64,000 nt of DNA, taken from assembly GCA_944389105.1 (NCBI GenBank), contig CALXLD010000022.1:62001-126000 (forward strand), read 5' to 3'. Below, in pieces: positions 1-9,212 of the stretch. Numbering within the stretch: the first letter of the stretch is position 1; every line of letters starts with the position of its first letter. The DNA comes from an uncultured Spirochaetaceae bacterium (GTDB taxonomy: Bacteria > Spirochaetota > Spirochaetia > Sphaerochaetales > Sphaerochaetaceae). The translations under genes were made by a program, and so were the position numbers. The notes under the pieces are model-generated. The model had not been told where the DNA came from, searched no databases, and worked only from the letters and a program-made list of their open reading frames with translations.

Positions 1-1
1 A

Positions 2-76
2 CCAACAGTACAATTTGACAAGACAATCCACGTTCTCAGCATGGTTGCTGTAAATCTATATGCGAAGGAAAGATAA
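2..76 (+). CDS. C-terminal fragment of an unidentified gene (cut by left edge)
   Basis: From base 2 an open frame reads 24 codons, ending in ...VAVNLYAKER and a TAA at 74-76. The frame is open to the window edge and is followed at once by a hairpin able to act as a terminator, so I read it as the 3' end of a rightward gene converging on the leftward gene at 154-2550. The piece is too short to assign a family. A chance open frame of this length is quite possible. Confidence 0.4.
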   Translation, partial: PTVQFDKTIHVLSMVAVNLYAKER

Positions 77-102
77 TGGCCTTTCAAACATATTCTAAAA
101 GA

Positions 103-138
103 AAGAGAGCGGGCCTTCCATTTCTAGCCTGCTCTCTT
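103..138. terminator. Hairpin terminator between convergent genes
   Basis: A 12-bp stem (103-114 with 127-138, one G:T pair) encloses a 12-nt loop. Read leftward it is followed by a T-rich run (TCTTTCTTTT), suiting the end of the leftward sugar operon; read rightward it follows the partial gene ending at 76. Confidence 0.65.
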
Positions 139-153
139 AAATACTATGATTTT

Positions 154-2550
154 TCACTCAAGATACTGCGTCCAGTCATCTACCGCTTCGAATCTGACAT
201 GTATTCTGCCATCAACTCTGAGCTCCAGATTATCCTGAGAGAATTCGATATCAAGGTTCTTCATCCTCTCCATGAATGATTCAAAAGTCTCATTACTCTT
301 CCTTCCTGCCTTAACAAGATAAGCAGAAGATCTGGAATATAACCTGAATTCGGAAGAGGCAAACATGTCGCTGTATGGAACAAGCTTGCCGCTTACCCAT
401 ATAGCAAGATAGCCATCCCCTTCGGCAAGGAATATCCAGCTTCCATCAAAAATGGTTTTCTCAAAGCGATGCTGCGGAAGATAAAGATGCGTGAACGGAA
501 CCGGATGATTCTCCGGAATCGAATAAACGGCAGCAATCTCTCCCTTTTCTGTTCTTATCGCAGGCATTATGCCATTTCCGTTCCAGTATCCAGGTCTTAG
601 CTCTGCATCTTCCGAAGTTGTTCCAGGATGATTTGCAAAGACTATGGCAGAAGAGGAAAGAGCCGCCGACCACATATGCTGCTGGTATCCATATACTCCG
701 GGCTGGAAGCATGATGTACCATGGAAACATTCATTGAGTGATTTTACAAACTGATTGTCCTCTGCATCTGTATTCTCATCCCGGATTGTATTTCTCCATC
801 TTTCAAATCCACTGTCGCAACGAGGAGATTCAGCTGCGGTAAGGATATAGCTATCATTTTTCTCAATTGATACCAAAGCATTCCCAGTTGAATACTTCTT
901 TGTCAGACTGCCGTCCATCAGCTCCTTAAGCCCTTCCGGGAATCTATATGAACTTGAAGCAAGGAACGCAAGCCACCCCTCACCATAGGCTGCAGGGGCA
1001 CTATCATCGATAGCATTTATCCATGCTGCAACAGCCTCTCTGAATGGATAGATTACACCTCTGTAGACTCTTCCCATCGGAGCAATAACAGCCCCTTTGA
1101 AAGTACTTTCTGAGAGCATCATGAATATCATGTCTGCAGCTTTACGTGCCTTTGATGATAACTCAGGCTTAGCATAATCGATTACATTGAGAAGGACTGC
1201 AAGTGTCACGCACATGTAAGTAGAGCTCAGGAATTCTTCATATCCATGGGAAAGAACATCACAGAGCCATTCCTCAACTCTTCTTTCGCCATACGCATGC
1301 AGCTCTTTACCTGTCATTCCCGTTCTAGGGAAGAATTCATCAGGATAGAGAAGACCTGCATCAAGGGCGGAAAACCAGAACATCAGCGAATGGTTCTCAG
1401 ACCAGAAGCACATTCCATCCGCCCCCTTCATGGTCATCCAGTAACGGTAATCAAGTATCGCGTCTTTAGCTTTTTCTTCCACATCCGCAGGAAGGCCATA
1501 CTCATGTATATATCTCAGCAGGCCGCACATAAGGAAATCTGAGCAGTCAACACGTTCCTTTATCAGGGCAATATCATTCAGCAGAAGCTCTCTCTCATTT
1601 CCAGTCTCGATTCCAAGATACTTCCTTGCAAGAAGCGTGAAGATCGCGAATCCATGATCTCCCCTATCGAGCATTTCGGTACCAGCGATTTCCTTCATTA
1701 TGTCTGAAAAATGCTCTTTCCAGGATGAGCGCTTCGGAAGGAATGCGGGTTTGATTCTCTCTTCAAACTCAAAATGCCTTGTCATGCCGTTTCCGAGAAT
1801 CACGGAACACTTCTCAATTCCTTCAGGAACCTCTGCTTTTTCAGAGCCTTCTATCAGAATGCTTTTAGAAAGTATTTCTTTTTTCGTGTAATCAATATTT
1901 TCAGGAGAAAAAGAAAGCACAGAACCTGCAGGAGCGGGAGACGGGAATGAAAGACAGCCATGTCCTATTGTTATCTCATCGAGAAAAGCAGAAGAACTGC
2001 TGTACTCTTCTTCAGCCTCCAGATCAGGAATCGTAGTCGTAATATGTTCCTGACCTGTCAGGATCTGGAATGCAAACATATTTCTCGTATCCCTTACGCC
2101 AAGGTTATCGGAGATGAAAGTAATATCATTGCGGCCTTTCCGGAGAGACAGAGAGAACTTTCTGCTTTCAATAGGCTTATAAACAGGATGCTCTGTTTCC
2201 GCAACAAGCGAACCATCAAGATAAACACCGGTAGCCATGTATGTCCAGAGCATAGCCTCAACACATATATCCTTGTCAGAAACAAGTGTCGTAGCAGCTA
2301 CCATCCTTATTCTCCTGAGAGTTGAATAAAAAGATGATCTGTCTACAAAGATATTTCCATGTGAATAATATGGACTCAGCTTCGGGCATTCAATTTCGGA
2401 TAGCACAGAAGGTTTCTTTTCGGAAACACTTTTCCTAAGCATAGCCTCAAGTTTCAGCTGGTTCCTGTCAGAAAGAGCAGAACTGTAATCCTTCTCAGTG
2501 ATTGCTGCCAGATAGCTCAATACGAAGCCATCATGATTCAGAGAGCGCAT
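154..2550 (-). CDS. Uncharacterised 798-aa carbohydrate-locus enzyme, paralogue of 27889-30414
   Basis: I cannot name the family. The protein has no signal peptide, so it is probably cytoplasmic. The N-terminal third looks beta-rich (jelly-roll-like). The middle is helix-rich and holds CSDF, RYW and FWSENHSLMF motifs, the kind of arrangement seen in (alpha/alpha)6-toroid glycosidases and lyases. The C-terminal third is beta-rich again, with HPG and RPGYWNGNG. The same motifs in the same order occur in the 841-aa protein at 27889-30414. It is the last gene of an ABC-sugar operon, 55 bp after a permease gene and behind a GC hairpin, with a GAGG Shine-Dalgarno 4 nt before the ATG. It probably acts on the imported oligosaccharide; the reaction is unknown. 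Confidence 0.75.
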   Translation of the reverse strand: MRSLNHDGFVLSYLAAITEKDYSSALSDRNQLKLEAMLRKSVSEKKPSVLSEIECPKLSPYYSHGNIFVDRSSFYSTLRRIRMVAATTLVSDKDICVEAMLWTYMATGVYLDGSLVAETEHPVYKPIESRKFSLSLRKGRNDITFISDNLGVRDTRNMFAFQILTGQEHITTTIPDLEAEEEYSSSSAFLDEITIGHGCLSFPSPAPAGSVLSFSPENIDYTKKEILSKSILIEGSEKAEVPEGIEKCSVILGNGMTRHFEFEERIKPAFLPKRSSWKEHFSDIMKEIAGTEMLDRGDHGFAIFTLLARKYLGIETGNERELLLNDIALIKERVDCSDFLMCGLLRYIHEYGLPADVEEKAKDAILDYRYWMTMKGADGMCFWSENHSLMFWFSALDAGLLYPDEFFPRTGMTGKELHAYGERRVEEWLCDVLSHGYEEFLSSTYMCVTLAVLLNVIDYAKPELSSKARKAADMIFMMLSESTFKGAVIAPMGRVYRGVIYPFREAVAAWINAIDDSAPAAYGEGWLAFLASSSYRFPEGLKELMDGSLTKKYSTGNALVSIEKNDSYILTAAESPRCDSGFERWRNTIRDENTDAEDNQFVKSLNECFHGTSCFQPGVYGYQQHMWSAALSSSAIVFANHPGTTSEDAELRPGYWNGNGIMPAIRTEKGEIAAVYSIPENHPVPFTHLYLPQHRFEKTIFDGSWIFLAEGDGYLAIWVSGKLVPYSDMFASSEFRLYSRSSAYLVKAGRKSNETFESFMERMKNLDIEFSQDNLELRVDGRIHVRFEAVDDWTQYLE

Positions 2551-2567
2551 AAAACCTCAAAATATAT

Positions 2568-2584
2568 GGGGGCCCAAAGCCCCC
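2568..2584. terminator. Intercistronic GC hairpin
   Basis: GGGGGC-ccaaa-GCCCCC, a perfect 6-bp all-GC stem, lies between the permease stop and the start of the 798-aa gene. On the leftward transcript it is followed by ATATATTTTG. It is a weak terminator or mRNA-stability element that would lower expression of the last gene relative to the transporter. Confidence 0.5.
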
Positions 2585-2605
2585 TTGTTGAAACGAATCC
2601 TCTTC

Positions 2606-3472
2606 TCAGCCCTTAACAGCACCTGCTGTAGAACCGCTCATAAAGCTCTTGTTGAAGATGATATAGATAATCAGCATAGGTACGACAGCAATTGAAGCAC
2701 CTGCGAGCATGACATTGCATGCAGCAGCTCCGCCGCCAGTAGCCTTAAGCATATTTACACCTACTGTGAGAGGTCTCAGGTTGTCTCTTGCCATTGTGAA
2801 AACAAGAGGCATGATGTACTCGTTCCATCCCTGTCTGAATGAAAGGAGCGCGATTGTTCCCATAACAGGCTTAAGCACCGGAAGGATGATCCTGATGAAT
2901 GTCTGGAAGAAAGTACATCCATCAATCTTCGCAGCTTCATCAAGCTCCTTCGGTACAGAATCCACGAATCCTCTGGAAAGGAAGATATATGTAGCCTGCC
3001 CTGTTCCTACGGAAATGAGGATGATAGGAAGGAGGCTCTCATTCAGATGCAGCACTGTAGCAAGCTCATAAAGAGGTCTGATAGATACAGAACCTACGTT
3101 GATGAACATGAATGCGACAAAGATTCCATAAATCAGGTTCTTTCCAGGGAAATGGCTACGGGAGAATACATATCCTGCCATAGTGGAAATGAAAAGCGAG
3201 ATAAGCATAACCCCAAGGGAGATTATGACGCTGTTCCAGGTATATGTAGCGAATTTTGCACCGGTCCATGCCTGGACATAATTCTCGAAATGCCACTCGG
3301 TCGGGAATATGTTTGAACCTCCGACAAGAAGCTCTACATTGCTCTTGAACGAGCCAAGGACGATGTAAACTACAGGGAAAATAGTGATTATGGCAAGAAT
3401 AAGCATCAGAAGCCAGATTACTGACATGATTGCTTTCTGCTTTCCAGACATTACAGCTCTAGATTTTTCCAT
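2606..3472 (-). CDS. Carbohydrate ABC transporter permease, MalG/CUT1 type
   Basis: The 288-aa inner-membrane protein has six predicted membrane segments. It contains the binding-protein-dependent transport loop (EAAKIDGCTFFQTF, about residues 180-195) that docks the ATPase, typical of the second permease of CUT1 importers. A strong Shine-Dalgarno (AAGGGGG) precedes the ATG. It lies 11 bp after the partner permease. No ATPase gene is in the operon, as is common for CUT1 systems that share an MsmK-type ATPase encoded elsewhere. The substrate is unknown; the adjacent enzyme suggests an oligosaccharide. Confidence 0.93.
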   Translation of the reverse strand: MEKSRAVMSGKQKAIMSVIWLLMLILAIITIFPVVYIVLGSFKSNVELLVGGSNIFPTEWHFENYVQAWTGAKFATYTWNSVIISLGVMLISLFISTMAGYVFSRSHFPGKNLIYGIFVAFMFINVGSVSIRPLYELATVLHLNESLLPIILISVGTGQATYIFLSRGFVDSVPKELDEAAKIDGCTFFQTFIRIILPVLKPVMGTIALLSFRQGWNEYIMPLVFTMARDNLRPLTVGVNMLKATGGGAAACNVMLAGASIAVVPMLIIYIIFNKSFMSGSTAGAVKG

Positions 3473-3483
3473 CTCATTCCCCC

Positions 3484-4407
3484 TTACATCACATCATCAA
3501 GCTTTCGGGCTATGCGCTGATAAGCAATTGTGACTATACCGACAATGATAGCTGCGACAACGGAAAGAAGCGCGCCGTATCCGATCTGAGGCTGTGTCAT
3601 ATTCGTCAGACCTGAACCGAATATCATATTGTAGATATAGAGGAACATGACCATTGACCTGTTTCCAGGACCGCCCTGTGTAAGGACCATGATAGCTTCA
3701 TAATCCTTGAATGCACCTGTGATGGCAAGCATGAGAACAACTTTAAGAATCGGGCTAAGCATCGGAAGTGTAATCTTGAAGAAGGTCTGAACGCCATTTG
3801 CGCCATCAATCTTTGCAGCTTCATAAACATCTTCGGAAATAACATTCATTCCTGTAATGAAATAAAGCATGTAATTACCGAAACCACCCCAGACTGCAAG
3901 TACTGTTACGGCACTCATTACATGATCAGGGCTGGTAAGCCATTGTACCGGGGCATCCATACCAAGCGCCATCAGGATTCCATTTAGAATTCCATTCTGC
4001 GTCGCAAAGATAAATGTGAAGATCATACCGGAAATTGATGAACTTATAACGGTCGGCATGAAGTAGACAACACGGAAAACCGAGGTGCCCTTAATCTTCT
4101 GATTAAGAAGAACTGCACATATAAGCGCGAGAGGAATTATAAATACAAGCTTGTAAAGCGCGTACTCGAATGTATGACCTACGCTGGACCAGAATGTGGT
4201 ATCAGCAATCATTCTGGTGAAATTCCTTGTGCCTGTGAAGGTGGCATTGAAGCCATTGTAATCATAGCAGACATAACGGAACATCCAGATAAACGGATAT
4301 ATTGAACAGACAAGCAGGAGAAGCACGACAGGAGATAGCATCAGGATTGCCGCGATTCTATCTTTCTTATCCTCCTTCTTGACAATTTTTGCAGCTTTGC
4401 TTGACAT
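3484..4407 (-). CDS. Carbohydrate ABC transporter permease, MalF/UgpA/LplB type
   Basis: The 307-aa inner-membrane permease has a charged cytoplasmic N terminus (KKEDKKDR), a first membrane segment at about residues 18-40 and the EAA loop EAAKIDGANGVQTF at about residue 195. It pairs with the permease at 2606-3472. AGGAGG lies 6 nt before the ATG. The upstream neighbour is the binding-protein gene, separated by a hairpin. Confidence 0.93.
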   Translation of the reverse strand: MSSKAAKIVKKEDKKDRIAAILMLSPVVLLLLVCSIYPFIWMFRYVCYDYNGFNATFTGTRNFTRMIADTTFWSSVGHTFEYALYKLVFIIPLALICAVLLNQKIKGTSVFRVVYFMPTVISSSISGMIFTFIFATQNGILNGILMALGMDAPVQWLTSPDHVMSAVTVLAVWGGFGNYMLYFITGMNVISEDVYEAAKIDGANGVQTFFKITLPMLSPILKVVLMLAITGAFKDYEAIMVLTQGGPGNRSMVMFLYIYNMIFGSGLTNMTQPQIGYGALLSVVAAIIVGIVTIAYQRIARKLDDVM

Positions 4408-4430
4408 CTGTCCTCCTTTCTATCGAAAGA

Positions 4431-4449
4431 GGGGAGCATGAAGCTCCCC
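4431..4449. terminator. Hairpin between binding-protein and permease genes
   Basis: GGGGAGC-atgaa-GCTCCCC is a perfect 7-bp stem in the gap between the solute-binding-protein stop and the permease Shine-Dalgarno. By analogy with sugar ABC operons such as malE-malF, it probably protects the upstream message and partly terminates, giving excess binding protein. It has no strong T-run. Confidence 0.55.
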
Positions 4450-4471
4450 TTCATGGTTTAGCAGCCAGAGA

Positions 4472-5839
4472 CTATTCTGTAAGATACTCTGGTGTTCCCT
4501 GATCTGGGTGAAGCGGATCGTAATCCTTGATTACAAGCCTTGTAGCAGAACCAGAAGCTACATCAGCATCAAGAGCCTCGTTATAACGGGTATTGAGATC
4601 TGCAATAGCCTCATCGATTCCGACATAACCCATTACTGCATTCCAGAATACAGTGCGGTAATCATCACCGGAAAGGTTGACTGCTGGCGGTTTTGGATAG
4701 ACTGTCTCGTATGGCTTAAGAGCAAAGTCTGCAAGACGTCCTGTCTTAGAACTATCGATAACAGAAGCCATATAATCTGTTGATGGGAGGCAGTAACCAG
4801 CTTCAAGATAACCCTTGAGGAAGTCCTCGGACTGGAAGAACTCAATTACCTTCCATGCCTCTTCAGGATGATCGGTGGAAGAGATGATTCCCCATCCCTT
4901 TGAAGGTGTTGTCTCAAGCGCACCTGTTACCTCACCTGTAAGTGTAGGAAGCTCTGCAACGCCCCACTCGAATCCCTGAACAGGAATCTGCTCTGTGAAT
5001 ACAGCTGCCTCCTGGGAAGCATTTGACCAGAGAGCGAACATTCCGACAGAGAAGAGAGCACGCATGTTATCAACACCCTGCTGATCTGGATATGCGATAT
5101 TCTCTGTGAAGAATCTTCTGCCAAGCTCAAGAACCGGCTTATATCCAGAGAAGTCAAATCTTCCATTTACATAATCGTAGTAATAGATACCTGACATCTC
5201 GGAGACCATCTCAAGAAGTCTCTCGAATGGGGAAGCATTTGTAAAACCGATTCCATAGAATCTGCTGTTTCCCTGTGCTGTGATATCCTTTGCCATATCA
5301 ATGTAGCCTTCGAGAGTCTTTGGGATCTCTGTATAGCCACACTGCTCAAGAAGATCCTTGTTGTAGATTACACGAACACCGGATCTCATTCCTGTAGGAA
5401 TCCAGTAGATATTGCCGTTCTTTGAGTTTGTTCCCTCATAAATCTGGTTATAAGGATCATTTACCTTCTGGTACTCAGGTGAGTCTGCAATGAAATCATT
5501 GAGAGGCATAGCTATACCTGTATCAGCAATCATATTGATAGGAATAGCATTGATACCTGCAACATCCGGAGCCGTTCCGCCACTGTATGCCATCTGAAGC
5601 ATGTTGCGGAAGTTATCAGATATAATTGTAAGATTTATCTGAATATTATCTGTATTGGTCTGATTGTACTCAGCAACCTTGGACTCAACATATTCCATGT
5701 CGTGTCTGTCTTCAGACCAGACTTCTATAACAACCTTTCCGTCGGAAGATGATGATTCACTGGAACCACCAGCGATTACCGGGACAAGGAAAAGCGACAG
5801 GATTATTCCTGCGAGGAGAAGTACTCTTGCTCTTCTCAT
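4472..5839 (-). CDS. Extracellular sugar-binding protein (ABC transporter)
   Basis: The 455-aa family 1 solute-binding protein captures a sugar outside the inner membrane for the two permeases downstream. The N terminus is a signal peptide (MRRAR, then a hydrophobic core) ending VIAGGSSESSSS. There is no lipobox cysteine, so signal peptidase I cleavage is likelier than lipid anchoring. Motifs GTAPDVAGINAIP and WGIISSTDHPEEAWKVIEF are typical of the family. AAGGAGG precedes the ATG. It is first in a four-gene operon, divergent from the yesN-type regulator, with direct repeats between them. Confidence 0.93.
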   Translation of the reverse strand: MRRARVLLLAGIILSLFLVPVIAGGSSESSSSDGKVVIEVWSEDRHDMEYVESKVAEYNQTNTDNIQINLTIISDNFRNMLQMAYSGGTAPDVAGINAIPINMIADTGIAMPLNDFIADSPEYQKVNDPYNQIYEGTNSKNGNIYWIPTGMRSGVRVIYNKDLLEQCGYTEIPKTLEGYIDMAKDITAQGNSRFYGIGFTNASPFERLLEMVSEMSGIYYYDYVNGRFDFSGYKPVLELGRRFFTENIAYPDQQGVDNMRALFSVGMFALWSNASQEAAVFTEQIPVQGFEWGVAELPTLTGEVTGALETTPSKGWGIISSTDHPEEAWKVIEFFQSEDFLKGYLEAGYCLPSTDYMASVIDSSKTGRLADFALKPYETVYPKPPAVNLSGDDYRTVFWNAVMGYVGIDEAIADLNTRYNEALDADVASGSATRLVIKDYDPLHPDQGTPEYLTE

Positions 5840-5895
5840 ATTTCCTCCTTATTTTCTGAAACAAATTAATGGTAAATGCTCTTTTTCCATCGCCA

Positions 5896-5928
5896 TAGGA
5901 CATTTTCCTATTTCTTTAGGACATTTTC
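5896..5928. promoter_or_regulatory. Direct-repeat operator between sugar ABC operon and YesN
   Basis: TAGGACATTTTC occurs at 5896-5907 and again at 5917-5928, exactly 21 bp apart (two helical turns), with a weaker GGACAAAT copy at 5942-5949. This head-to-tail, 21-bp spacing is what AraC-type two-HTH activators use. The first copy also lies in a small palindrome (ATAGGA-N5-TCCTAT). The repeats sit just upstream of the probable promoter of the leftward binding-protein gene, so they are likely YesN binding sites. Confidence 0.6.
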
Positions 5929-5973
5929 TGCAGATCTTCTCGGACAAATAGCCAAAACACGTCCGTTTTGGTT

Positions 5974-5979
5974 TATAAT
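5974..5979 (+). promoter_or_regulatory. -10 element placed for a leaderless yesN-type mRNA
   Basis: A perfect TATAAT ends 6 nt before the ATG at 5986, which puts the predicted +1 on the A of the ATG. No Shine-Dalgarno precedes that ATG. No good -35 is present at 17 bp (GCCAAA), so the promoter may depend on an activator, possibly the regulator itself through the nearby repeats. Confidence 0.5.
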
Positions 5980-5985
5980 TGCAAT

Positions 5986-7524
5986 ATGAGCGACCGGTAT
6001 CTTACAGCAATTCTTGCAGATGATGAACCAGCCATCACAGAAGGTCTATCCTCTCTCAGCGTGTGGAATGAACTTGGAATCAAGGTAATAGCCACGGCCT
6101 CCACAGGCCCTGAAGCTATAGAGGCAATCCTGAAATACAAACCGGATTTCGCGGTAATGGACATAATGATGCCAGGCATGACCGGACTGGAGGTTCTGGA
6201 GAAGCTGGAGGAAGCCTCTTCCGAAACCGATGTTATCATACTAAGTGGATACGGACGCTTCGACTATGCAAGAAAAGCACTCCGCTTTCAGGCAAAAGCA
6301 TACCTGCTGAAACCTGTGGATGCAGCAGAACTGAGAGGCACACTGCTCTCTCTGATGAAAAAGAAATCAAAAATAAACAACGAGGACTTCCAGCTGAGCC
6401 GATCAGCGCTCAATGATCTTGCAGATGGAAAGCTGATGGACTCGCTTGCGGTCTCAATGCTCACATCCGGCTCAAAAGGCATTTCCGATGGGCCATGTTT
6501 TGCCATAATATTCTCATTCCAGTCACAGATGAAGGAAGGAACAGTCAGCACAATAGAGAATGCAACGAAGGGGATCAAGAGAATTGTCTGGACAAAAGAC
6601 CAGAAAACGGCCAGAGCCATCTTCTGCATATCCGAGAGGATGCCATTTGAAATAGCCGAGGTCTGTCTGAAAGCTCTTGAAAATGAGAAGATAAGCATTC
6701 CACGCATCGCAGTAGGAAATGTAGTTGAAAAACCCTCGATGATTGCCACATCCTTCAGCAGGGCAGCAATTGCCCTCTCCTATCAGCTTTATGATGAGAA
6801 TGCCAGGATATTCACCGCGGATATCATTGCCCCCACAGCTCCGGAATACAAACCAGATGACAAGGACACGGAGATCCTCTCTGAATATATAGTAAAGGAC
6901 GATGAGAACGGGATACTGAAATTCACCGATGATTTCATAAAACGTCTCATCGGGAAAACCCTCCCGCCTCCCAATTACGTCTACAGCATCACGCACTGGC
7001 TTGCAAGTGAGATCAGAAAACGCCTTGCATCCCTTATATCAGGAACATCGCTGTTTTCCGACTCACCTGATATCACCAAGTTCAGGACAATACCGCAGCT
7101 CAGGGAAGGTCTGTCATCCCTCTTTGTCTCAATAGCGCGTTACATAAATGCTGTTTACGGTGAAGAGGAAGCGGTAAAAAGGATTGAAGGGATGGAAGAA
7201 GACGACCAGATCATAAAAAGGATGAGCGAGTATATTGATACCCATTCCGAAGAGCAGATCAGGCTTGAGGATATAGCCTACATGGTAAACCTCAGTCCTT
7301 CCTATGCGGCAATCTATTTCAGGAAAAAGACAGGCATAACCGTCAGGGATTATATACTGCAGAAAAAAATGGAGACAGCCAGAAAGAAGCTTCTTGAAAA
7401 AGATGTCTCTGTCACAGACATTGCCTATGCACTCGGATACCACGATTACAGATCCTTCTCGAGAGCCTTTAAGAACATCACTGGCATGACTCCATCGGAA
7501 TTCCAGGAAGAGAACTGCAGATGA
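5986..7524 (+). CDS. YesN-type response regulator (receiver plus AraC DNA-binding domain)
   Basis: The 512-aa two-component regulator has a receiver domain at residues 1-120 with acid pocket D12/D13, phosphoacceptor D59 (VMDIMMPG) and K109. A middle region of about 270 residues is poorly conserved. A C-terminal pair of AraC helix-turn-helix motifs (residues about 410-510) ends ALGYHDYRSFSRAFKNITG. I chose the ATG at 5986 over an upstream TTG at 5968 because the receiver fold starts there. It overlaps its kinase gene by 4 bp and diverges from the ABC operon it probably controls. Confidence 0.92.
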   Translation: MSDRYLTAILADDEPAITEGLSSLSVWNELGIKVIATASTGPEAIEAILKYKPDFAVMDIMMPGMTGLEVLEKLEEASSETDVIILSGYGRFDYARKALRFQAKAYLLKPVDAAELRGTLLSLMKKKSKINNEDFQLSRSALNDLADGKLMDSLAVSMLTSGSKGISDGPCFAIIFSFQSQMKEGTVSTIENATKGIKRIVWTKDQKTARAIFCISERMPFEIAEVCLKALENEKISIPRIAVGNVVEKPSMIATSFSRAAIALSYQLYDENARIFTADIIAPTAPEYKPDDKDTEILSEYIVKDDENGILKFTDDFIKRLIGKTLPPPNYVYSITHWLASEIRKRLASLISGTSLFSDSPDITKFRTIPQLREGLSSLFVSIARYINAVYGEEEAVKRIEGMEEDDQIIKRMSEYIDTHSEEQIRLEDIAYMVNLSPSYAAIYFRKKTGITVRDYILQKKMETARKKLLEKDVSVTDIAYALGYHDYRSFSRAFKNITGMTPSEFQEENCR

Positions 7525-9212
7525 AGCCATTCAGAGATCATCCGATAATAATGAAGACAAGGCTGATGACTGCCGCAATAATAATGGCTTTCATCCTTGC
7601 TCTTATAATCTCATTCGGTACGTACTGGGTGCTCGGCACAAGGAAATCAATGGAGGAGCGTACCGAAAGAAACACGATAATGGCTGCAAATACCCTTGAT
7701 TCAGATCTCCGGGCCATAACAGAAAGCTTTGTTTCAATATTCGGAACGGATGAATTCGCATTGGAGCTCATAGATATGCTCAGCGGGAATTCCGATACAA
7801 CGAGAAACAGGATAATGATCCAGGATGAGCTCATGAACCTTGCTTCGGCCTCTCCTCTTATTTCATCGGCTCTGATCCTTGATGTTGAAAATGATGAGGT
7901 ATACTCACTTTTCAGAGACGTAATAATACCCTCAAGAGCCAAGGTGATCTGGAATTCAGAAATGGATCACCTCAGCGGAGTATCAATACTGCCATCCAGG
8001 CCAAGCCCGATACGTGGACAGAACGAAAATATACCGATGGTATTCCCTATAGCTTTCAATTACGGAGGTGCAGTGATAACAGCAGATACACCGGATTTTA
8101 TCGTGATAGCACTGCTCTCAGAGAATCAGATTATCCAGATGCTCCCCTCCGGCAGTTCTTTATCAGGAAAGAACGGCATAATCATTGAAGGTGACCATAT
8201 ACAAAGCATCCAGGATGGAGGGCATACGGAAAAAGGTATATTCAGCTACACCGCATCACTTCCATTCTCAGGACTGCGTCTCTCATCATCCGTGAATCTG
8301 AACAGCGCTCTTCTGGATATCATCGGAACAGCAGCAATCTCAATCATTGCCGCAATCATAGCGCTTCTTCTTCTCGTAGCTCTTTTTTCCGTACTGCTCA
8401 GGCACTATGTGACAGGACCGATAGGAAAGCTCAAGGCATCGGTTATGGAGATTGAAAGAGGAAATTATTCCGTGAAAGCAGATTTCCAGGGCAATGATGA
8501 ACTCGGAGAGCTTCGCGATGCAATAAGCCGGATGGCACTCACGATTGAAAACCAGATCCAGGCCATCAAGGAAGAAGAGGAAAAGCAGACAAAAACGGAA
8601 ATGAGGCTGCTGACAGAGCAGCTTACCCCGCATTTCCTGTACAATACGCTTGAATGCATACAGCAGGAAATCCGGAACGGAAACCAGAAAGCCTCTGCCG
8701 AGATGACAAGAGCACTCTCAATGTATCTGAGGACCGTGCTTTCATATGGGAGCGAAACCATTTCCGTAAAAGACGAAATACAGCATGAAATGTCATATAT
8801 AAGGATAATGAACGGAAGATTCAGGAAGGATATAGCATATCACTATACAGCTTCTCCGGAGATACAGAACGAAGTGCTTCTGAAAATGGTGCTGCAGCCT
8901 TTCATTGAGAACTCGATAAAACATGGATTTGGAATCGGGGATGGGAATATCTGGGTCCAGCAGCCTGAAATATCGACAGCTTTCACTGTACTTGATGGAA
9001 GGCTTCGAATGGAGATAACAGACAACGGCAAAGGCTTTGATGAGGACAGATTCCTGTCAATCATGCATGGGGAAGAAGGAGATGGGCACATAGGAATAAG
9101 AAACACCTATCTCCGGCTGACAAAATTCTATGGGAATGAGAACGTGGCAATTGCCGTATCCTCAATCCCATATTATCAGTCAACGATAACCATCGAAGTT
9201 CCCATTATCTGA
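7521..9212 (+). CDS. YesM-type sensor histidine kinase
   Basis: The 563-aa membrane kinase probably senses an extracellular sugar or sugar-binding protein. It has a first membrane segment at about residues 15-38, an extracytoplasmic sensor region to about 265, a second segment to about 295 and a HAMP linker. The His_kinase domain has H371 in LTPHFLYNTLE, and a C-terminal ATPase has DNGKGFD and GHIGIRN. The start ATG overlaps the regulator stop (ATGA), indicating translational coupling. Its 3' end overlaps the convergent GH2 gene by 8 bp. The pair with YesN is typical of polysaccharide loci. Confidence 0.93.
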   Translation: MKPFRDHPIIMKTRLMTAAIIMAFILALIISFGTYWVLGTRKSMEERTERNTIMAANTLDSDLRAITESFVSIFGTDEFALELIDMLSGNSDTTRNRIMIQDELMNLASASPLISSALILDVENDEVYSLFRDVIIPSRAKVIWNSEMDHLSGVSILPSRPSPIRGQNENIPMVFPIAFNYGGAVITADTPDFIVIALLSENQIIQMLPSGSSLSGKNGIIIEGDHIQSIQDGGHTEKGIFSYTASLPFSGLRLSSSVNLNSALLDIIGTAAISIIAAIIALLLLVALFSVLLRHYVTGPIGKLKASVMEIERGNYSVKADFQGNDELGELRDAISRMALTIENQIQAIKEEEEKQTKTEMRLLTEQLTPHFLYNTLECIQQEIRNGNQKASAEMTRALSMYLRTVLSYGSETISVKDEIQHEMSYIRIMNGRFRKDIAYHYTASPEIQNEVLLKMVLQPFIENSIKHGFGIGDGNIWVQQPEISTAFTVLDGRLRMEITDNGKGFDEDRFLSIMHGEEGDGHIGIRNTYLRLTKFYGNENVAIAVSSIPYYQSTITIEVPII

